A DNA stretch of 37,739 nucleotides from an uncultured Bacteroidota bacterium. GTDB taxonomy: Bacteria > Bacteroidota > Bacteroidia > Bacteroidales > UBA12481. The stretch spans positions 1-37,739 of the forward strand of contig CAINOB010000033.1 in NCBI GenBank assembly GCA_903851365.1, written 5' to 3'. Position numbers and translations under genes: made by a program. The notes beneath the pieces are model-generated. The model saw only the letters and a list, made by a program, of their open reading frames with translations. It made no database searches and was not told the DNA's origin. Below are positions 15,933 to 26,724 of this stretch, one piece after another (within the stretch, counting starts at the first letter, position 1; each line of letters opens with the position of its first letter).

Positions 15933-17714
15933 ATGACACGATTAAATATTAGCTCGAAAGGGTATTTAAAACTCTGTTTTGCCCTCTTTTTATTGATCAG
16001 CCAGATACCTGTTATGATGGCCCAGGAGGGAATGAAAAAGGAAGTGAGCGTGGTGAGGCCGTTCAGCCCGACTATCGGAGATGCCTTTAAAACAAGGTTC
16101 ATTCCTCGTTTAGATGATTCTATTCAGGTACCAACGCACTTCGATTATTCGATTCAAGCTGCCAGACTAAATCCTGCGATACGGCTTAAGGATCTTGATG
16201 TTGCGGATTTTAAACCAACATCACCTGAGGAATTGAAGGCATCAATGATTACCCTGGGACTTGGAAATTACTGGACACCAATGGGAAAACTATCTCTGAA
16301 CACCTTACGGAATCAGAAAATGAGCCTTGGATTTGACGCGAGTCATTTATCTTCTCAGGGATCTGTAAAAATGGCTGATGGCAGGAGGATTTATGCAGGA
16401 TATGGTGATAACCAGGTCAATCTCCACGGCGAGGGCTTTCTTGGCAAATCAACTTTTACCTCAGAGGTATATTTCAAAGAGGATCACCATTTTCTGTATG
16501 GGTACAGCACTGATTCAACCATGCTTAAAGCATCAACCGGGTTAGATTCACTTGCAGCGGTTACCCCAGGTATACTGAGGGTTACGCAGAAAGATTCAGT
16601 CCCCTTGCAGCGATTTATCAATCTGGGTACAAAGTTGAATTTACGCTCCAACAAAAAAGGCAGTAATGGGTGGCAATACCGGGTGGACGGAGGGTATGAT
16701 TTCCTAATGGGCAAGGTAGACGGAGGTTATGATCCTACTTTGCGTGACAGCGCCAACATTGAACACGAAGGCAAGCTGGACGTTGCCTTGTCTAAGGATC
16801 TCCAGAAAATTTCCTTCGGTGGGGAAGCCGGTGTCGATTATGTCAACAGGAACCTGCCTAATCAAGCCAATTACGCTGTCGCTTACCTGGATCCCTGGAT
16901 CGGTTTTGACTGGAAATTTGTTAAGCTGATCGCAGGGCCGAAGGTTGCTATGGACAGCGATACATTGCGGGCCAAGACTGAATCAAGATTTAAGATTTAT
17001 CCACGGTTAAACGTCGACATAAATATTTCGAATATTATAGTGCCTTATTTTGGGTTAAACGGATATTATGAGAATAGTACTTATCGCTCAATAACCCGTG
17101 AGAATCCATATATCATTGATAATCCAGACATCAGGCCGACAAACCACCGTTTTATTGCTTATGGTGGGTTAAGAGGGAAAGTTTCTTCTTCTGTTGCATT
17201 TAATCTTTCGGTTTCATGGGAAGATGCTGACAACCTGGCCTTTTTTATTCCGGATCCGACAATTCAGCTAAGAAACAGGTTTCAGGTGGTTTATGATAAT
17301 GGCAGTATCCTAAAAACAGGCGGTGAGGTTTCGATGAGGCAGAGCGATAATCTGTCGTTCATTCTCAAGGGAAATTATTATCAGTATAAGCTGGATTCAT
17401 TAGCTGCTCCATGGCACAAGCCGGGCTGGGACCTTAACTTCACGACGCGTTATGCATGGAAAAAGAAACTCGTTGTTAAGGCTGAATTGTACATGTTTGG
17501 AAAATACAGTGTCCCTGAACCTGATCCACTCCTTGGAAAAGTGAAGGAATTAAACGGACTGGTTGATGTAAATCTGGCTGCCGATTATCGAATTACTCCC
17601 TGGATGTCGGCCTTTGCTCAGGTAAATAACCTGATATCAGCCAAGTATTTTACCTGGCAAAATTATCCGATGCAGAGGATCAATTTTATTGCCGGTTTGT
17701 CCTGGATTTTTTAG
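15933..17714 (+). CDS. Outer-membrane beta-barrel protein, TonB-receptor-like but with no visible plug domain
   Basis: A 593-residue exported protein with the signal peptide MTRLNISSKGYLKLCFALFL, cleaved near MMAQ. A short periplasmic segment (about 30-90) includes EVSVVRPFSPTIGDAFKTRF. A long series of amphipathic beta strands with aromatic girdles follows (GSVKMADGRRIYAGYGDNQV, FTSEVYFKEDHHFLYGYS, LKGNYYQYKLDS), and the protein ends INFIAGLSWIF, with the terminal Phe of outer-membrane barrels. DVNLAADYRITPWMSAFAQV resembles the last strands of TonB-dependent receptors, but I see no TonB box or plug. It follows the TPR gene by 1 nt. Start 15933 was preferred over an upstream in-frame codon inside the TPR gene. 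Confidence 0.85.
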   Translation: MTRLNISSKGYLKLCFALFLLISQIPVMMAQEGMKKEVSVVRPFSPTIGDAFKTRFIPRLDDSIQVPTHFDYSIQAARLNPAIRLKDLDVADFKPTSPEELKASMITLGLGNYWTPMGKLSLNTLRNQKMSLGFDASHLSSQGSVKMADGRRIYAGYGDNQVNLHGEGFLGKSTFTSEVYFKEDHHFLYGYSTDSTMLKASTGLDSLAAVTPGILRVTQKDSVPLQRFINLGTKLNLRSNKKGSNGWQYRVDGGYDFLMGKVDGGYDPTLRDSANIEHEGKLDVALSKDLQKISFGGEAGVDYVNRNLPNQANYAVAYLDPWIGFDWKFVKLIAGPKVAMDSDTLRAKTESRFKIYPRLNVDINISNIIVPYFGLNGYYENSTYRSITRENPYIIDNPDIRPTNHRFIAYGGLRGKVSSSVAFNLSVSWEDADNLAFFIPDPTIQLRNRFQVVYDNGSILKTGGEVSMRQSDNLSFILKGNYYQYKLDSLAAPWHKPGWDLNFTTRYAWKKKLVVKAELYMFGKYSVPEPDPLLGKVKELNGLVDVNLAADYRITPWMSAFAQVNNLISAKYFTWQNYPMQRINFIAGLSWIF

Positions 17715-17724
17715 TAAAAATTAG

Positions 17725-19746
<2,022 letters not shown>

Positions 19747-19774
19747 CGGCAAGTAAAAAGTATGAAGGTTAAAT

Positions 19775-19839
19775 CTGCCAACTTGAGGAAAAGTTGGCAG
19801 ATTCGTACCAGCTGCCAACTTTTCTTTAAGTTGGCAGCT
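19775..19839. terminator. Twin-hairpin bidirectional terminator between gyrB and dapF
   Basis: Hairpin 1 has arms CTGCCAACTT (19775-19784) and AAGTTGGCAG (19791-19800) with a 6-nt loop. Hairpin 2 has 12-bp arms AGCTGCCAACTT (19810-19821) and AAGTTGGCAGCT (19828-19839) with a 6-nt loop. The two share the same 10-bp arm sequence, so cross-pairing is possible. They lie between convergent stops, and both strands have A/T-rich tracts nearby. Confidence 0.8.
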
Positions 19840-19845
19840 GTAATT

Positions 19846-20661
19846 TTATACCTCCACGTCACCTTCGAAGACCTTAACTGCCGGCCCTTCCAGCCATACA
19901 TCGGTGAATTGATCAGAGGTATGGTGCTTAAAGGAAACTTTGAGCGGGCCGCCTAAGGCAATGCAGTCATAATCTGAGTAACCGCAGTGGAAGGTCCATT
20001 CAGCCGCAAGAGCCGATGCAACGTTCCCTGTACCGCATGCCAGGGTTTCGCTTTCAACACCTCTTTCGTAAGTGCGAACATGCAAAGTCCGATCAGAAAC
20101 TTTGCAAAAATTAACATTGGTACCGGCTGGCGCAAACAGTTCGAGATTACGCAACATTCTTCCCGCAGTTTCGACGTTGATAGCTTCGAGGTCATCAATA
20201 AATACCACCAGGTGAGGAACTCCTGTGTTCAGGAAGCAGGCCTTTTCAGGAGCTGTAGGCATAAAAGAAGGAATTGTAACTCTTTCAATTTTATTGACAT
20301 CCACCATCCTCAACCTGACCCATCCATCGTGGATTACCATAGCCTCATGAGGGCCATCTGTGGTGAGAAAAGTGGTTTTTCCGGTGAATAATCCGAATTG
20401 TGAGGCCATTGCAGTTATACATCTCCCGCCATTGCCACACATTTCTGCCGGTTTACCATCTGAATTATAGAAAATCATTTCAAAATCGAATTCGGTCGAG
20501 GGGCCAACGAGCATCAGTCCATCGGCACCTATGCCAAAATGACGGTCGCATAAATGTCTGATCTGCTCTGCATTCAATGAGGAAATCTGGTTGTTCAGGT
20601 TGTCGATAATGATGAAATCATTGCCAGCTCCCTGCCATTTTTGGAATTGTATAGTACTCAT
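19846..20661 (-). CDS. dapF: Diaminopimelate epimerase DapF
   Basis: A 271-residue PLP-independent racemase that converts LL- to meso-diaminopimelate for lysine and peptidoglycan synthesis. It begins MSTIQFQKWQGAGNDFIIID, the family N-terminus. The two catalytic cysteines are Cys75 in EMCGNGGRC and Cys209 in ESETLACGTGN, and both motifs are intact. The two symmetrical halves each have the expected length. It stands alone, convergent with gyrB across the twin terminator and divergent from the HtrA-type protease across 171 bp. No strong -7 box was found upstream. Confidence 0.97.
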   Translation of the reverse strand: MSTIQFQKWQGAGNDFIIIDNLNNQISSLNAEQIRHLCDRHFGIGADGLMLVGPSTEFDFEMIFYNSDGKPAEMCGNGGRCITAMASQFGLFTGKTTFLTTDGPHEAMVIHDGWVRLRMVDVNKIERVTIPSFMPTAPEKACFLNTGVPHLVVFIDDLEAINVETAGRMLRNLELFAPAGTNVNFCKVSDRTLHVRTYERGVESETLACGTGNVASALAAEWTFHCGYSDYDCIALGGPLKVSFKHHTSDQFTDVWLEGPAVKVFEGDVEV

Positions 20662-20765
20662 ACTGTTAACATCTGTTAAGGAAATCCGACAATAGAATTA
20701 AGTTTTGTTAAAGTTCAACCTCGCAATGCAACTCTTAACGATATTTGAACGTTTTATTACCAAAA

Positions 20766-20780
20766 GGGCATCCTTTTTGA
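20766..20780 (+). promoter_or_regulatory. Putative stress promoter element of the degP-type gene
   Basis: GGGCATCCTTTTTGA has GG-N10-GA spacing, identical to that of TGGCATAGCCTTTGA upstream of htpG, and both are followed by an A-rich GAAA stretch. It lies 52 nt before the ATG at 20833. There is no TAnnTTTG box here. The remaining sequence of this 171-bp gap is A/T-rich with nothing else I can name. Confidence 0.3.
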
Positions 20781-20832
20781 AAACAGGGTAAAGTGAACAA
20801 ATTTTAGTCAACAATACAAAATTGTCAAAATT

Positions 20833-22314
20833 ATGAACTCGAAAAGAATCTTTGGAACATTGCTGATAGCAATTGTTGGCAGTTTGATTGGAATCGGTAT
20901 TTACTCCCGGTTTGATCATCCGAAAACTATTATTGTAGAGAAGGGACAACAAGCCCCAATTCAACATACGGGCATGAATTCCCCGACTTATTCAGCGCCT
21001 GATTTCAGGCTGGCTGCAGAGAAATCCGTACATGCCGTAGTTCACGTAAAAGTGGTTAGTCAGGTTAAACAGTATGGATATGATAATATTCAGGACTGGT
21101 TTTTTGGAAATCCGAGGACCTTTAATCATGAGATGACCGGTTATGGATCAGGCGTTATCATTGATGCTGACGGACATATTGTAACAAATAATCACGTTAT
21201 TGAAGGATCGAACAGTATTGAAGTGACACTGAACGATGGCCGCATTCTCAAGGCTGATGTTGTAGGGCGTGATCCACAGACTGATATTGCTGTGATCAAA
21301 ATAAAAGCCGATAACCTGCAATCCCTGTCATTCGGTAATTCAAACGACCTGCAGGTTGGTGACTGGGTGCTCGCAGTAGGTAATCCTTTTAATCTGACTT
21401 CAACTGTTACCGCAGGAATTGTGAGTGCAAAAGGAAGGTGGGAGCTGGGAATTATTGCGAATGAAAACAACAATCAGAACAGGTCGTTCAGGTCACAGTC
21501 ACAGAATGCCCCGACTGCCGGTATAGAATCATTTATTCAGACCGATGCAGCTGTAAACCCGGGTAATAGTGGAGGTGCTTTAGTCAACCTGAATGGGGAG
21601 CTTATCGGAATTAATACAGCCATTGCTTCGCAGACCGGATCGTACGCCGGATATTCTTTCGCTATTCCAGCAACGATTGCCCGCAAGGCGGCTAGCGATA
21701 TTATTGAATTTGGGGAAGTAAAACGTGTTGTGATTGGCATTCAGGGTGGGTCAGTAGTGCCGGAAACTGTTGAAAAAGAGAATTTGAAAGTTAATAAGGG
21801 CGTTTACATTCTCGACCTTACGCAGGATGGCGGAGCTATTAAAGCAGGAGTAAAAGCTGGAGATGTTATTACCGGTATTGACGGCACAAAGGTAAACTCC
21901 ATGGGCGACTTGCAGGAACAACTGGCACCACACAGGCCAGGTGATAAAGTCACCATAACCGTCAACAGGAAAGGTGAAGAAAAAGAATTTGCAATCACGC
22001 TGAAGACTGCTACCGGTGAATCCAAAACGGTAGGTTCATCGGAATTCTGGGCTTATCTGGGTGCAGATCTTGAAAAACTCAGTGATAAAGATTTAGAGAA
22101 GTATAAAATCAATGGAGGTGTTCGGGTAACGAAGCTACATGATGGCATGTTTAAATCAGCCGGTATTCCTGAAGGATTTATTATTACTTACATCAACAGG
22201 GCAGAGGTTAATGATGTTCAGGATGTTCGGGCGATCATTGAAAGGATCAAGGGCGGTGTATTCATCGAAGGAATTGGCCCCGATGGAATAAATGACCATT
22301 ATTTCAGAAAATAA
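20833..22314 (+). CDS. DegP/HtrA-family serine protease
   Basis: A 493-residue trypsin-fold protease with PDZ domains, acting in the periplasm on misfolded envelope proteins. The N-terminus (about 5-25, IFGTLLIAIVGSLIGIGIY) is a signal peptide or anchor. The catalytic triad is His121 (HIVTNNHVIEG), Asp151 (DPQTDIAVIK) and Ser246 (NPGNSGGALVN). A long loop with an N/Q-rich stretch (about 211-228) precedes the serine region, like the LA loop of DegP-type proteins. The first PDZ domain (about 290-390, GVKAGDVITGIDGTKVNSMG) is canonical, and a second PDZ-like region spans about 400-490. Its upstream element resembles that of htpG, suggesting stress control. A good terminator follows. Confidence 0.94.
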   Translation: MNSKRIFGTLLIAIVGSLIGIGIYSRFDHPKTIIVEKGQQAPIQHTGMNSPTYSAPDFRLAAEKSVHAVVHVKVVSQVKQYGYDNIQDWFFGNPRTFNHEMTGYGSGVIIDADGHIVTNNHVIEGSNSIEVTLNDGRILKADVVGRDPQTDIAVIKIKADNLQSLSFGNSNDLQVGDWVLAVGNPFNLTSTVTAGIVSAKGRWELGIIANENNNQNRSFRSQSQNAPTAGIESFIQTDAAVNPGNSGGALVNLNGELIGINTAIASQTGSYAGYSFAIPATIARKAASDIIEFGEVKRVVIGIQGGSVVPETVEKENLKVNKGVYILDLTQDGGAIKAGVKAGDVITGIDGTKVNSMGDLQEQLAPHRPGDKVTITVNRKGEEKEFAITLKTATGESKTVGSSEFWAYLGADLEKLSDKDLEKYKINGGVRVTKLHDGMFKSAGIPEGFIITYINRAEVNDVQDVRAIIERIKGGVFIEGIGPDGINDHYFRK

Positions 22315-22333
22315 TCAATCTGAAATAGAAGAA

Positions 22334-22362
22334 ATAGCTGCCGGATATCCTCCGGCAGCTAT
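22334..22362 (+). terminator. Intrinsic terminator after the degP-type gene
   Basis: A perfect 12-bp stem, ATAGCTGCCGGA (22334-22345) with TCCGGCAGCTAT (22351-22362), has a 5-nt loop and is followed by TGTTTTC. It separates the protease gene from the rpoD promoter. Confidence 0.85.
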
Positions 22363-22396
22363 TGTTTTCAGGCTAAATGTATTGGTTTGAAACCTT

Positions 22397-22428
22397 TTTG
22401 GAATATAGACGTTAAAGGTCTATCTTTG
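22397..22428 (+). promoter_or_regulatory. rpoD promoter, best consensus match in the window
   Basis: TTTG (22397-22400), a 20-nt spacer and TATCTTTG (22421-22428) match both Bacteroidota promoter elements. It lies 28 nt before the rpoD ATG, so the primary sigma factor is predicted to drive its own gene. Confidence 0.75.
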
Positions 22429-22456
22429 CGCACGTTTTTTTCAGGAAAATCATTTT

Positions 22457-23317
22457 ATGAGGCAGCTAAAAATAACAAAATCCATTACCAATCGTGAGAG
22501 TGCATCGCTGGACAAGTATTTGCAGGAAATTGGTAAGGAAGAACTCATTACAGTAGAAGAAGAAGTTGAATTGGCTCAACGAATCAAGAAAGGTGACCAG
22601 AAAGCACTTGAAAAACTTACAAAAGCCAACCTTAGATTTGTTGTTTCAGTGGCCAAGCAGTATCAAAACCAAGGATTAAGTTTACCTGACCTTATTAATG
22701 AAGGTAATCTTGGTTTGATAAAAGCGGCTGAAAAATTCGATGAAACCCGCGGTTTTAAATTTATTTCCTATGCTGTATGGTGGATCCGTCAATCCATACT
22801 TCAGGCATTGGCTGAGCAGTCAAGAATTGTCAGGCTTCCGCTGAACCAGGTAGGTTCACTCAATAAAATCAACAAAGCTTATTCCCGTTTTGAACAGGAA
22901 AATGAAAGAAAGCCTTCAGCTGAAGAACTTTCTATTGTACTTGATTTACCTGCCGAAAAGATTTCTGATACTTTACGGGTTTCTGGTCGTCATATTTCCG
23001 TCGATGCTCCATTTGTTGAGGGGGAAGCAAATTCATTGCTTGATGTATTGATTAATGATGATTCTCCAAACGCTGATCATTCTCTTATCAATGAATCACT
23101 CAGCAAGGAAATTGATCGTGCTTTAGCCACTCTGACCGAACGTGAGCAGGATATTATCAAACTATTTTTTGGTATCGGCTGTTCAGAAATGACACTCGAG
23201 GAAATTGGTGAAAAGTTTGGACTTACCCGTGAACGTGTTCGTCAGATCAAAGAAAAGGCCATTCGCAGGTTAAGGCATACTTCACGCAGTAAATTGTTGA
23301 AGACTTATCTGGGATAA
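22457..23317 (+). CDS. rpoD: Primary RNA polymerase sigma factor RpoD (short Bacteroidota type)
   Basis: A 286-residue group-1 sigma factor that recognises the TTTG/TAnnTTTG promoters seen elsewhere in the window. It lacks region 1.1, as is normal for this phylum. Region 1.2 is [20 protein letters not shown], and region 2 is [20 protein letters not shown] through [20 protein letters not shown]. Region 3 includes [17 protein letters not shown], and region 4 ends with the helix-turn-helix [18 protein letters not shown]. Regions 2.4 and 4.2 are intact. It is monocistronic, preceded by a terminator and an excellent promoter, and its stop is 14 bp from the convergent uvrB stop. Confidence 0.97.
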   Translation: MRQLKITKSITNRESASLDKYLQEIGKEELITVEEEVELAQRIKKGDQKALEKLTKANLRFVVSVAKQYQNQGLSLPDLINEGNLGLIKAAEKFDETRGFKFISYAVWWIRQSILQALAEQSRIVRLPLNQVGSLNKINKAYSRFEQENERKPSAEELSIVLDLPAEKISDTLRVSGRHISVDAPFVEGEANSLLDVLINDDSPNADHSLINESLSKEIDRALATLTEREQDIIKLFFGIGCSEMTLEEIGEKFGLTRERVRQIKEKAIRRLRHTSRSKLLKTYLG

Positions 23318-23331
23318 CCTGTTGATTATAA

Positions 23332-25341
23332 TCAGGTTCCCTTTATTTTTCGCTCCAATTCGTACATCTCGTCCCTCAATCTGGCTGCTTCGATAAAGTC
23401 GAGCTCAGCAGCTGCTTTTTTCATCATGGCTTTTGTCTGGACCAGGAGGTTTTCCAATCCGGATTTATCCATATACCTGATTATAGGATCTGCTGCAATA
23501 TCCGGTTTCTCTCTTTCGAAATAGGCTTTCTTTCCTTGTTTCCCTTGTAATTCAGCAATTCCTGAACGCTGAGCCTTGATAATCTGTTGAGGAGTAATAT
23601 CGTTTAGTTCGTTGTATTTCAGCTGTTTTATTCGCCTCCTGTTCGTTTCATCGATTGCCCTTTTCATGCTCTGCGTGATTTTATCGGCATACATGATTAC
23701 CAGGCCATTCAAGTTTCGTGCTGCACGACCTGCGGTTTGGGTAAGGCTGACTTCTGAACGCAAAAAGCCTTCCTTGTCGGCGTCAAGGATTGCCACGAGG
23801 GATACTTCGGGCAGATCCAGTCCTTCACGCAAAAGGTTCACACCGATCAGTACATCAAATGTTCCATTACGCAAACCGGCGATGATTTCCACACGTTCAA
23901 GTGTCTCAACATCGCTATGGATATAACGGCAATTGATATTTATTTTGCTCAGATATTTGCTGAGCTCCTCGGCCATTCTTTTTGTAAGAGTAGTAACCAA
24001 TACTCTTTCATGCAGTTTTATTCTTGATCGTATTTCTCCAAGGAGGTTGTCAATCTGGTTTCCTGATGGACGGACTTCAATCACCGGGTCCGGGAGACCG
24101 GTTGGCCGGATGACCTGCTCTACTACAATTCCTTCAGTTTTTTCCAATTCATAAGGTGCCGGTGTGGCTGACATAAAGATCGTCTGACTGGTAATCGCTT
24201 CCCACTCATCAAATTTCAAAGGTCGGTTATCCATAGCCGCTGGCAGGCGGAACCCATATTCAACGAGGTTTTGCTTTCTTGAACGGTCGCCGCCATACAT
24301 AGCGCGGATCTGCGGAATAGTGACATGGCTCTCATCGACTACCAGCAGAAAATCTTCAGGAAAATAATCAAGCAGGCAGAATGGGCGAGTTCCCGGAGCC
24401 CGACCGTCGAAATAGCGTGAATAGTTTTCGATGCCAGAACAATGGCCTAATTCCCGTATCATCTCCAGATCGAAAGTAGTCCGTTCAACCAGCCTTTTGG
24501 CTTCCAGATGCTTGCCAATCTCCTTAAAATAGGCTGACTGCAGCATCATATCATCCTGGATCTGATTTATCGCGGATTTGATCCTTTCTTTTGTCGTGAC
24601 AAAAATGGTGGCGGGATAAATTGTCAGCGTGTCGGGTTTGTCAATGGAATAACCGGAAACCGGATTAATAATTTCCAGTCCCTCAATCTCATCGCCCCAG
24701 AAGATAACACGATAGGCCACTTCCCCATAGGCAATGTAAATATCAACTGTATCGCCCCGTACCCGGAAATTCCCGTTCGAAAACTCAATTTCATTTCTAC
24801 TGTAGAGGCTGTCGACAAGCATTCTCAGGAATTTATTTCTTGATAATGTTTGACCCTTTTGAATAGTGATTGTATTCTTGTGAAAATCATCCGGATTACC
24901 GATTCCATAGATGCAACTGACTGAAGCAACTATAATTACATCTCTGCGACCTGATAAAAGTGATGATGTGGATCTCAGACGGAGTTTTTCTATTTCATTA
25001 TTAATGGAAAGGTCCTTCTCGATATAGGTGTCGCTAATAGGAAGATAGGCCTCCGGCTGATAATAATCGTAATAAGAAATAAAGAATTCGACAGCGTTTT
25101 CGGGGAAGAAGGCTCTGAATTCCTCGTACAGCTGGGCTGCCAAAGTTTTGTTATGACTCAAAACCAGGGTAGGACGCTGAACTTGTTGAATGACATTGGC
25201 AATAGTAAATGTTTTTCCGGAACCTGTGACACCAAGGAGCGTCTGGTAGGGTAGGTTTTCGTTTACTCCTTCAACCAGCTGTCGGATTGCTTCCGGCTGA
25301 TCGCCAGTGGGGACGAATTCAGATGTCAGGTTAAATTCCAT
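23332..25341 (-). CDS. uvrB: UvrABC excinuclease subunit UvrB
   Basis: A 669-residue nucleotide excision repair helicase-like subunit that receives damaged DNA from UvrA and positions UvrC. It has Walker A GVTGSGKTFTIANVI (about 39-53), the beta-hairpin YYDYYQPEAYLP (about 92-103), the DESHV motif (about 338) and GGDRSRKQNLVEYGFRLPAA, the helicase motifs near NLLREGLDLPEV and QTAGRAARN, and the C-terminal UVR motif (AAAELDFIEAARLRDEMYEL) that binds UvrC. Length is normal. The start ATG at 25341 is preceded by a tandem repeat that fills the 42-bp gap to the upstream radical SAM gene, with which it may be cotranscribed. Confidence 0.98.
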   Translation of the reverse strand: MEFNLTSEFVPTGDQPEAIRQLVEGVNENLPYQTLLGVTGSGKTFTIANVIQQVQRPTLVLSHNKTLAAQLYEEFRAFFPENAVEFFISYYDYYQPEAYLPISDTYIEKDLSINNEIEKLRLRSTSSLLSGRRDVIIVASVSCIYGIGNPDDFHKNTITIQKGQTLSRNKFLRMLVDSLYSRNEIEFSNGNFRVRGDTVDIYIAYGEVAYRVIFWGDEIEGLEIINPVSGYSIDKPDTLTIYPATIFVTTKERIKSAINQIQDDMMLQSAYFKEIGKHLEAKRLVERTTFDLEMIRELGHCSGIENYSRYFDGRAPGTRPFCLLDYFPEDFLLVVDESHVTIPQIRAMYGGDRSRKQNLVEYGFRLPAAMDNRPLKFDEWEAITSQTIFMSATPAPYELEKTEGIVVEQVIRPTGLPDPVIEVRPSGNQIDNLLGEIRSRIKLHERVLVTTLTKRMAEELSKYLSKININCRYIHSDVETLERVEIIAGLRNGTFDVLIGVNLLREGLDLPEVSLVAILDADKEGFLRSEVSLTQTAGRAARNLNGLVIMYADKITQSMKRAIDETNRRRIKQLKYNELNDITPQQIIKAQRSGIAELQGKQGKKAYFEREKPDIAADPIIRYMDKSGLENLLVQTKAMMKKAAAELDFIEAARLRDEMYELERKIKGT

Positions 25342-25391
25342 GGGGGTATCGGGTGTCAGGTATCTGGTGTCAGGTATGGGGTATCAGGTAT
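25342..25391. repeat. Tandem 14-bp repeat between the radical SAM gene and uvrB
   Basis: Three units with exact 14-nt period begin at 25352, 25366 and 25380: GGTGTCAGGTATCT, GGTGTCAGGTATGG and GGTATCAGGTATTC. A partial unit (GGTATCG) precedes them. The third unit contributes the last codons and stop of the radical SAM gene. The gap between the two genes is 42 bp, exactly three periods. Confidence 0.8.
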
Positions 25392-26658
25392 TCTTTGTTA
25401 ACGGTAATGATTGCATAATATTTGATGGCGGGCGTTCGTGGGCGAGTTCATTTGCCATGAAATCCATATAAGGTTTCACGTATTCGAAAAATGTTTTATA
25501 CCCTTCGCAAAGCCAGTTGAGTCCGGGTTTTCCATCTGCAGTTTCCGCGATCCGGCTTTTGGGGCAACCCCCGTGACAGGCAAACCTGACTTCACACATT
25601 AAACATTGCCGGGGTAGGGTGTCTCTTTTGTCTTTCCCGAACTGTATCTGTCGGCCTGAGGCCATCATTTCAGCCATTGGAGTTTTCATGATATTTCCGA
25701 GATGAAATTCGGGGTACACAAAATGATCACATGAATAGAGATCCCCATTATGTTCCATGACAGCCGCTTCCCCGCAGGTTTCAGCAAAAACACAGAGTCC
25801 TGGAGATGCTCCGACCCAATTCGCCAGGGTTACGTCAAACAGCTGCACAAATACTTTTCCAACATCATTCCGGACCCATTCATCAAATATCGTAATCATG
25901 AACTTTCCGAATTGTCTCGATCTTATAGACCAGTCAGTGAGTTGCGCAGGATCCATATATCCGGGTGATACCAATGTCAGCCCATCAGAAGGAGTGTTTT
26001 TCGAACGTCGTTCTACTATCGGGATGAACTGGATAAATCCACTGCCAATTTTTTTAAGAAACCTATAAACTTCCAATGGTTTCAAAACATTAGCATCGTT
26101 GATGACTGAAAGGGTATTGAAATCGACACGAAATCTTTTTAATAAGCGGATCCCATTCATTACTTCCTGATGGGTTGGCTTACCGGTCTTGGATTTCCGG
26201 TATTTATTATGGACTTCTTCGGGACCGTCGATGGAAATGCCAACGAGGAAATTGTTCTTCTTAAAGAAACGGCACCAATCCTCGGTTAACCGGGTACCAT
26301 TGGTCTGAAAGGCATTATCGATTTTCTTACTTCCCTTGTATTTTTTTTGCAGATCAACCGCTTTTTCAAAGAATTCCAGGCCGAGAAGTGTAGGCTCTCC
26401 ACCTTGCCAGGTGAAAGTCACTAATGGTACAGCCTGCGATTCAATGAATTGTTTAATATAGCTTTCCAGTACCTCATCGGTCATTTTAAAACTGCCTTTA
26501 TCCTGGTAAAGTTTTTCTTTTTCGAGATAATAACAGTAGGTGCAGTTAAGGTTACAAACAGGGCCAATAGGTTTGGTCATTACCATAAAGGATGTAGGCC
26601 GGGTAACCTTGATGGCGTCACTCAGGGTAAGCGTTTTATTTTTGTCGAACCGAGGCAT
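25384..26658 (-). CDS. Radical SAM/SPASM enzyme, anaerobic sulfatase maturase type
   Basis: A 424-residue radical SAM protein. The [4Fe-4S] SAM-binding motif is Cys35-x3-Cys39-x2-Cys42 in GPVCNLNCTYCYYLEKEKLY. The GGEP-type motif appears as TWQGGEPTLLG, and NAFQTNGTRL and GISIDGPEEVHNKYR follow. The C-terminal SPASM region supplies further cysteines (LCVFAETCGE, YSCDHFVYPE, CLMCEVRFACHGGCPKSR) for two auxiliary clusters. This is the architecture of anSME, which oxidises an active-site Cys or Ser of sulfatases to formylglycine without oxygen. No sulfatase is in the window, so the substrate must be encoded elsewhere; a peptide-modifying relative is possible but less likely. It is divergent from the thioredoxin-fold gene, with a -7-like TAACTTCG and TTG just upstream. 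Confidence 0.92.
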   Translation of the reverse strand: MPRFDKNKTLTLSDAIKVTRPTSFMVMTKPIGPVCNLNCTYCYYLEKEKLYQDKGSFKMTDEVLESYIKQFIESQAVPLVTFTWQGGEPTLLGLEFFEKAVDLQKKYKGSKKIDNAFQTNGTRLTEDWCRFFKKNNFLVGISIDGPEEVHNKYRKSKTGKPTHQEVMNGIRLLKRFRVDFNTLSVINDANVLKPLEVYRFLKKIGSGFIQFIPIVERRSKNTPSDGLTLVSPGYMDPAQLTDWSIRSRQFGKFMITIFDEWVRNDVGKVFVQLFDVTLANWVGASPGLCVFAETCGEAAVMEHNGDLYSCDHFVYPEFHLGNIMKTPMAEMMASGRQIQFGKDKRDTLPRQCLMCEVRFACHGGCPKSRIAETADGKPGLNWLCEGYKTFFEYVKPYMDFMANELAHERPPSNIMQSLPLTKNT

Positions 26659-26724
26659 GCTGCGAAGTTAGAAACATCATCATTAATGCAATTAATTTTT
26701 ATAGTTTGGAGAAAAATTTAACCT

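Noticed and set aside
23316-23338. Hairpin between rpoD and uvrB as a terminator
   Set aside because: AACCTG/CAGGTT arms exist, but the stem is short, overlaps the uvrB stop and lacks a clean adjacent T tract in either direction.
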